Shown: positions 6,337-8,425 of the stretch, one piece after another
How the letters are laid out: each line of letters starts with the position of its first letter
Position numbering within the stretch: the stretch's first letter is position 1
Source of the DNA: Pusillimonas sp. UBA6240
GTDB taxonomy: Bacteria > Pseudomonadota > Gammaproteobacteria > Burkholderiales > Burkholderiaceae_B
Assembly: GCA_002441445.1 (NCBI GenBank)
Contig: DJWC01000062.1
Location: 458-8,882 of the forward strand
DNA: 8,425 nt
Reading direction: 5' to 3'
Translations under genes and position numbers: made by a program
Notes under the pieces: generated by a model
Database searches by the model: none
Seen by the model: the letters and a program-made list of their open reading frames with translations, nothing else
What the model was told of the DNA's origin: nothing

Positions 6337-6376
6337 GCATGCGCCCGGCGCGCCCATGGCGGGCGCGGGCGCATGC
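6337..6376. repeat. Long hairpin immediately after the fur stop codon
   Basis: GCATGCGCCCG at 6337-6347 is matched by its exact reverse complement CGGGCGCATGC at 6366-6376. Inside this 11-base-pair stem a further CGCCC/GGGCG pairing can form with a 3-base bulge, leaving a 5-base loop around ATGGC. It starts 5 bases beyond the fur stop on the minus strand. No T-run follows on either strand, so it may protect the fur mRNA 3' end or act with the palindrome at 6298-6317 to end transcription. It could also be one copy of a dispersed GC-rich repeat; that needs the rest of the genome. Confidence 0.6.
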
Positions 6377-6381
6377 ATGCG

Positions 6382-6807
6382 CTATTTGATGTTGCTCGCC
6401 TGGCAGTCCGGGCAGATGCCGTAAAGCAGCATGGTATGGCTTTCCAGCACGAAGCCCTTGTCCTTGGCGACCTTGTGCTGGCGTTTTTCGATTTCCGGAT
6501 CGGAAAATTCAACCACCTTGCCGCAATTGGTGCAAATCAGGTGATCGTGGTGATCGCCGTCATTCAGCTCGAAGACAGCCTTGCTGCCGTCGAACTGGCT
6601 GCGCACCAGGATTCCGGCCTGCTCGAACTGGGTCAATACGCGATATACAGTCGCCAGGCCTATGTCCACGTCTTCAGCGATCAGCGTGCGATAGACATCT
6701 TCGGCGCTCTGGTGGCGAATATCCGACCGCCGAAAGATGTCGAGGATCTTGAGGCGCGGAAAGGTCGCCTTCAAGCCCATGGTTTTAAGTTCATTTTGAT
6801 CATTCAT
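6382..6807 (-). CDS. fur: Ferric uptake regulator Fur
   Basis: Iron-responsive dimeric repressor: with ferrous iron bound it blocks iron-uptake genes and some others. The 141-residue protein has the N-terminal winged helix (about 1-83, with GLATVYRVLTQFEQAGIL as recognition helix region) and C-terminal dimerisation domain. Metal ligands typical of true Fur are visible: H32, E80, HHDH at 86-89, H124, and two CxxC pairs, C92/C95 and C132/C135, that would hold structural zinc. The HHDHLICTNCGKVVEF block separates it from Zur and PerR relatives. The start ATG at 6807 gives the expected MNDQNELKTMGLKATFPRLK N-terminus; the ribosome site is weak. It converges with recN and is divergent from omlA, an arrangement also known from pseudomonads and xanthomonads. 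No strong Fur box is visible in its own upstream region. Confidence 0.97.
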   Translation of the reverse strand: MNDQNELKTMGLKATFPRLKILDIFRRSDIRHQSAEDVYRTLIAEDVDIGLATVYRVLTQFEQAGILVRSQFDGSKAVFELNDGDHHDHLICTNCGKVVEFSDPEIEKRQHKVAKDKGFVLESHTMLLYGICPDCQASNIK

Positions 6808-6841
6808 AGCTAAAATACTCTGGCGGAATTGGATAATGTTC

Positions 6842-6870
6842 AGGCGCGCGGGATGGCTGCGCGTGCGCCT
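6842..6870. repeat. Inverted repeat in the fur upstream region
   Basis: AGGCGCGCG at 6842-6850 pairs with CGCGTGCGCCT at 6860-6870, a six-pair outer stem (AGGCGC/GCGCCT), a 2-base bulge, three more pairs and a 9-base loop. It begins 35 bases upstream of the fur ATG. If fur transcription starts in the AT-rich zone above 6880 the hairpin would form in the fur 5' leader; otherwise it could be a protein-binding dyad. Confidence 0.4.
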
Positions 6871-6940
6871 AACGCTGACTACGCTATTATGCGTTTATTC
6901 TTAAGCCTTTATGATAACGGTTTTATTTGATCTGAATAAC

Positions 6941-6945
6941 AGGGG
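6941..6945 (+). promoter_or_regulatory. Ribosome binding site that fixes the GTG start of omlA
   Basis: AGGGG stands 6 bases before the GTG at 6952, and an in-frame TAA lies at 6937-6939, so translation cannot begin further upstream. No ATG occurs nearby downstream before the signal-peptide core. These facts together support GTG as the start codon. Confidence 0.75.
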
Positions 6946-6951
6946 CGCTTC

Positions 6952-7638
6952 GTGCTGACGACTGTAAAACAAAGATTCATTACGCTACGCACCGGCCTCG
7001 CGGCAACCGCCGCGGCTCTCGCGCTTTCAGCCTGCGGTACGACCAATTGGGGCTTTCCGTATCGGCCCGACGTCCAGCAAGGCAACTGGATTACATCCGA
7101 ACAGGTCGCCCAGCTGCAAGAAGGCATGACCCGCGAACAAGTACGCTTCATTCTCGGCACGCCCACCCTGCAAGATATTTTCCGCAGCAACCGTTGGGAC
7201 TACCCCTACTATAACAAGCCGGGCTATGGGCCGGAACAAGAGCGCAAATTCACGGTATGGTTCGAGGGCGATTCCCTGGTCCGCTGGGCGGGCGACGAGC
7301 AGCCCGACCGCCAGCCCTTCCAGAAGGCGGACACCGGCATGGCCAAGCAGACTGCGGATGGCGGCGGAGCCGATACGGGGCCGGCCATCCAAGGCGGGCG
7401 CGCACAGATCGACGAGTCGGCGGCGCAAACCAGCCCCGTCCTGCCTGTCGGCGGCGCTCCGCAACCGGCCGGCGCCGAACCCGCTGCCGAAGCCAGTAGC
7501 GAAGCCGGCAGCCGGCAGCGCGAATCCGAAGCCGAGCCCGCCACGCAAAGGCGTCCGATAATCAATGTGCAGCCCGCGCGGCGCGCGGCCCCCGGGGCGC
7601 CCGTGCCCGGCCGCAGCACGGCCGAACCACTGCGCTGA
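6952..7638 (+). CDS. bamE: Outer membrane assembly lipoprotein BamE (OmlA/SmpA) with long C-terminal tail
   Basis: BamE is a lipoprotein subunit of the BAM complex that inserts beta-barrel proteins into the outer membrane. Translation starts at GTG 6952. The N-terminus is a lipoprotein signal peptide: basic start (VKQR), hydrophobic alanine/leucine core and lipobox LSAC, with the lipidated cysteine at C28; glycine at +2 agrees with outer-membrane sorting. The BamE domain spans about 34-117: PDVQQGNWITSEQVAQLQEG, GMTREQVRFILGTP, then WDYPYY and the FTVWFEGDSLVRW strand, all matching E. coli BamE. The E. coli protein is only 113 residues; here about 105 extra residues rich in Ala, Pro, Gly, Gln and Glu follow, probably a disordered periplasmic tail. 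It is divergent from fur and 12 bases upstream of dapB. The symbol omlA is used in related genera. Confidence 0.95.
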   Translation: MLTTVKQRFITLRTGLAATAAALALSACGTTNWGFPYRPDVQQGNWITSEQVAQLQEGMTREQVRFILGTPTLQDIFRSNRWDYPYYNKPGYGPEQERKFTVWFEGDSLVRWAGDEQPDRQPFQKADTGMAKQTADGGGADTGPAIQGGRAQIDESAAQTSPVLPVGGAPQPAGAEPAAEASSEAGSRQRESEAEPATQRRPIINVQPARRAAPGAPVPGRSTAEPLR

Positions 7639-7650
7639 AGGGGAACGAGA

Positions 7651-8425
7651 ATGCGTATCGCAATAGCCGGCGCCGACGGCCGCATGGGCCGCATGCTGAT
7701 CGAAGCAGTGCTGCAAAGTCCCGATCTGGAGCTGGCCGTGGCGCTCGACCGCCCCGGCTCGGCCGTCATCGGGCAAGACGCCGGGGCCTTCCTCGGCAAG
7801 CCCACGGGCGTGCTCATCGAAGACGGGCTGGACGCCCTGGCCCGCGCCGATTGCCTGATCGATTTCACCCGCCCCGAAGGCACCCTGGCCCATTTGCAGG
7901 CCTGCGTCCGCCACGGCACCAAATGCGTCATAGGCACCACCGGCTTCAACGAACAGGGCAAGCAAGCCATCCAGGCCGCGAGCCAGCACATCGCCATCGT
8001 ATTCGCGCCCAACATGAGCGTGGGCGTCAACGCCACCCTGCGGCTGCTCGACATGGCGGCAAGGCTGCTCAATAGCGGCTACGACGTGGAAGTCTTCGAG
8101 GCGCACCACCGCAACAAGGTGGACGCCCCCTCGGGCACGGCGCTGGCGATGGGCGAAGCCGTAGCGGCTGCCTGGGGCAAAAAGCTGAACGACATCGCCG
8201 ACTGGGCCCGCCATGGCGAAACCGGTGCGCGCGAAACCGGAAAGATCGGCTTTTCCGTCGTGCGCGGCGGCGACATCGTCGGCGACCACACCGTCTATTT
8301 TTGCGGCACCGGCGAACGCATAGAAATCACCCACCGCTCCACCAGCCGGGCCACCTACGCGCAAGGCAGCCTGCGCGCGGCGCGCTACCTGGCGCGCAAG
8401 GAATTCGGCCTGTTCGACATGCAGG
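7651..8425 (+). CDS. dapB: 4-hydroxy-tetrahydrodipicolinate reductase, 3' end cut by window
   Basis: DapB reduces 4-hydroxy-tetrahydrodipicolinate with NAD(P)H in the diaminopimelate/lysine pathway, supplying peptidoglycan and lysine. The reading frame is open from the ATG at 7651 to the right edge (258 codons plus one base); about ten residues of a usual 268-residue protein are missing. Visible are the Rossmann nucleotide-binding loop AGADGRMGRM (about 6-15), DFTRPEG (71-77), GTTGF (95-99), FAPNMSVGVN (118-127) and the active-site stretch EAHHRNKVDAPSGTA (150-164), in which H152 and K156 correspond to the catalytic H159 and K163 of E. coli. An AAGGGG Shine-Dalgarno run precedes the ATG, overlapping the bamE stop. 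The 12-base gap indicates co-transcription with bamE. Cytoplasmic homotetramer in the family. Confidence 0.97.
   Translation, partial: MRIAIAGADGRMGRMLIEAVLQSPDLELAVALDRPGSAVIGQDAGAFLGKPTGVLIEDGLDALARADCLIDFTRPEGTLAHLQACVRHGTKCVIGTTGFNEQGKQAIQAASQHIAIVFAPNMSVGVNATLRLLDMAARLLNSGYDVEVFEAHHRNKVDAPSGTALAMGEAVAAAWGKKLNDIADWARHGETGARETGKIGFSVVRGGDIVGDHTVYFCGTGERIEITHRSTSRATYAQGSLRAARYLARKEFGLFDMQ

Larger units (their letters stand above)
6808..6951. promoter_or_regulatory. Divergent fur-omlA promoter region
   Basis: The 144 bases between the two divergent starts divide into a GC-rich half near fur and an AT-rich half (about 6881-6938) near omlA. The AT-rich half holds -10-like hexamers on both strands: TATTAT (6885-6890) and TATGAT (6910-6915) rightward, and CATAAT (plus-strand 6886-6891) leftward, so the fur and omlA promoters may overlap. 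None has a convincing -35 element at the right distance. An inverted repeat at 6842-6870 lies between this zone and fur. I could not make a 19-base Fur box; only isolated GATAAT-like hexamers occur. Confidence 0.45.

Noticed and set aside
6820..6935. Fur box in front of fur or omlA
   Set aside because: Only single GATAAT-like hexamers (such as 6832-6837) are present; no run of three that resembles the 19-base consensus.
7027..8364. A 445-codon open frame on the minus strand opposite bamE and dapB
   Set aside because: It lies wholly opposite two clearly identified genes, its product has no recognisable motif, and long antisense frames are expected in GC-rich coding DNA with codon-position bias.
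1..8425. Mobile element, CRISPR array, tRNA/rRNA or defence system
   Set aside because: All long stretches are occupied by housekeeping genes; I saw no transposase, regular spacer-repeat array, tRNA-like fold or attachment-site duplication.

Overview
This window looks like ordinary chromosomal DNA from a GC-rich betaproteobacterium. The protein sequences and the gene order (hrcA, hemH, grpE, a thioredoxin-like gene and dnaK together, next to nadK-recN, fur, omlA/bamE and dapB) point to Burkholderiales, most likely an Alcaligenaceae relative of Bordetella, Achromobacter or Pusillimonas. The assignment rests on recognising the proteins and their order; no database search was run. Nothing suggests a mobile element, prophage, CRISPR array, rRNA or tRNA. 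The codons look GC-rich throughout and no gene stands out as foreign.

Layout. Positions 1-3608 hold a leftward protein-quality-control cluster, transcribed hrcA (repressor), hemH (ferrochelatase), grpE (nucleotide exchange factor), a small thioredoxin-fold gene and dnaK (only the first 52 codons, cut by the window edge). A very good sigma-32-type heat-shock promoter lies just upstream of grpE, so grpE-trx-dnaK can be induced by heat independently of hrcA-hemH. Positions 3609-3725 form a divergent intergenic region. Positions 3726-6273 hold the rightward pair nadK (NAD kinase) and recN (DNA repair), 4 bases apart. Positions 6274-6381 hold two strong hairpins between the converging recN and fur genes. 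fur (6382-6807, leftward) is divergent from omlA/bamE (6952-7638), which is followed 12 bases later by dapB (7651 to the right edge, lacking only its last residues).

How the genes fit together. DnaK, GrpE and HrcA are the chaperone system and one of its regulators. The thioredoxin-like protein is translationally tied to GrpE and may link redox state to this operon. HemH consumes ferrous iron to make heme, and Fur senses ferrous iron, so the window has an iron theme although the two genes are in different transcription units. NadK supplies NADP(H), which DapB can use as reductant in lysine and peptidoglycan precursor synthesis. RecN handles double-strand breaks, and BamE belongs to the outer-membrane protein assembly machine.

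I found no convincing undescribed system. The points most worth a second look are the thioredoxin-like gene between grpE and dnaK, the near-consensus heat-shock promoter with an overlapping dyad, the placement of hemH in a heat-shock cluster, the long low-complexity tail on BamE, and several intergenic inverted or short repeats.
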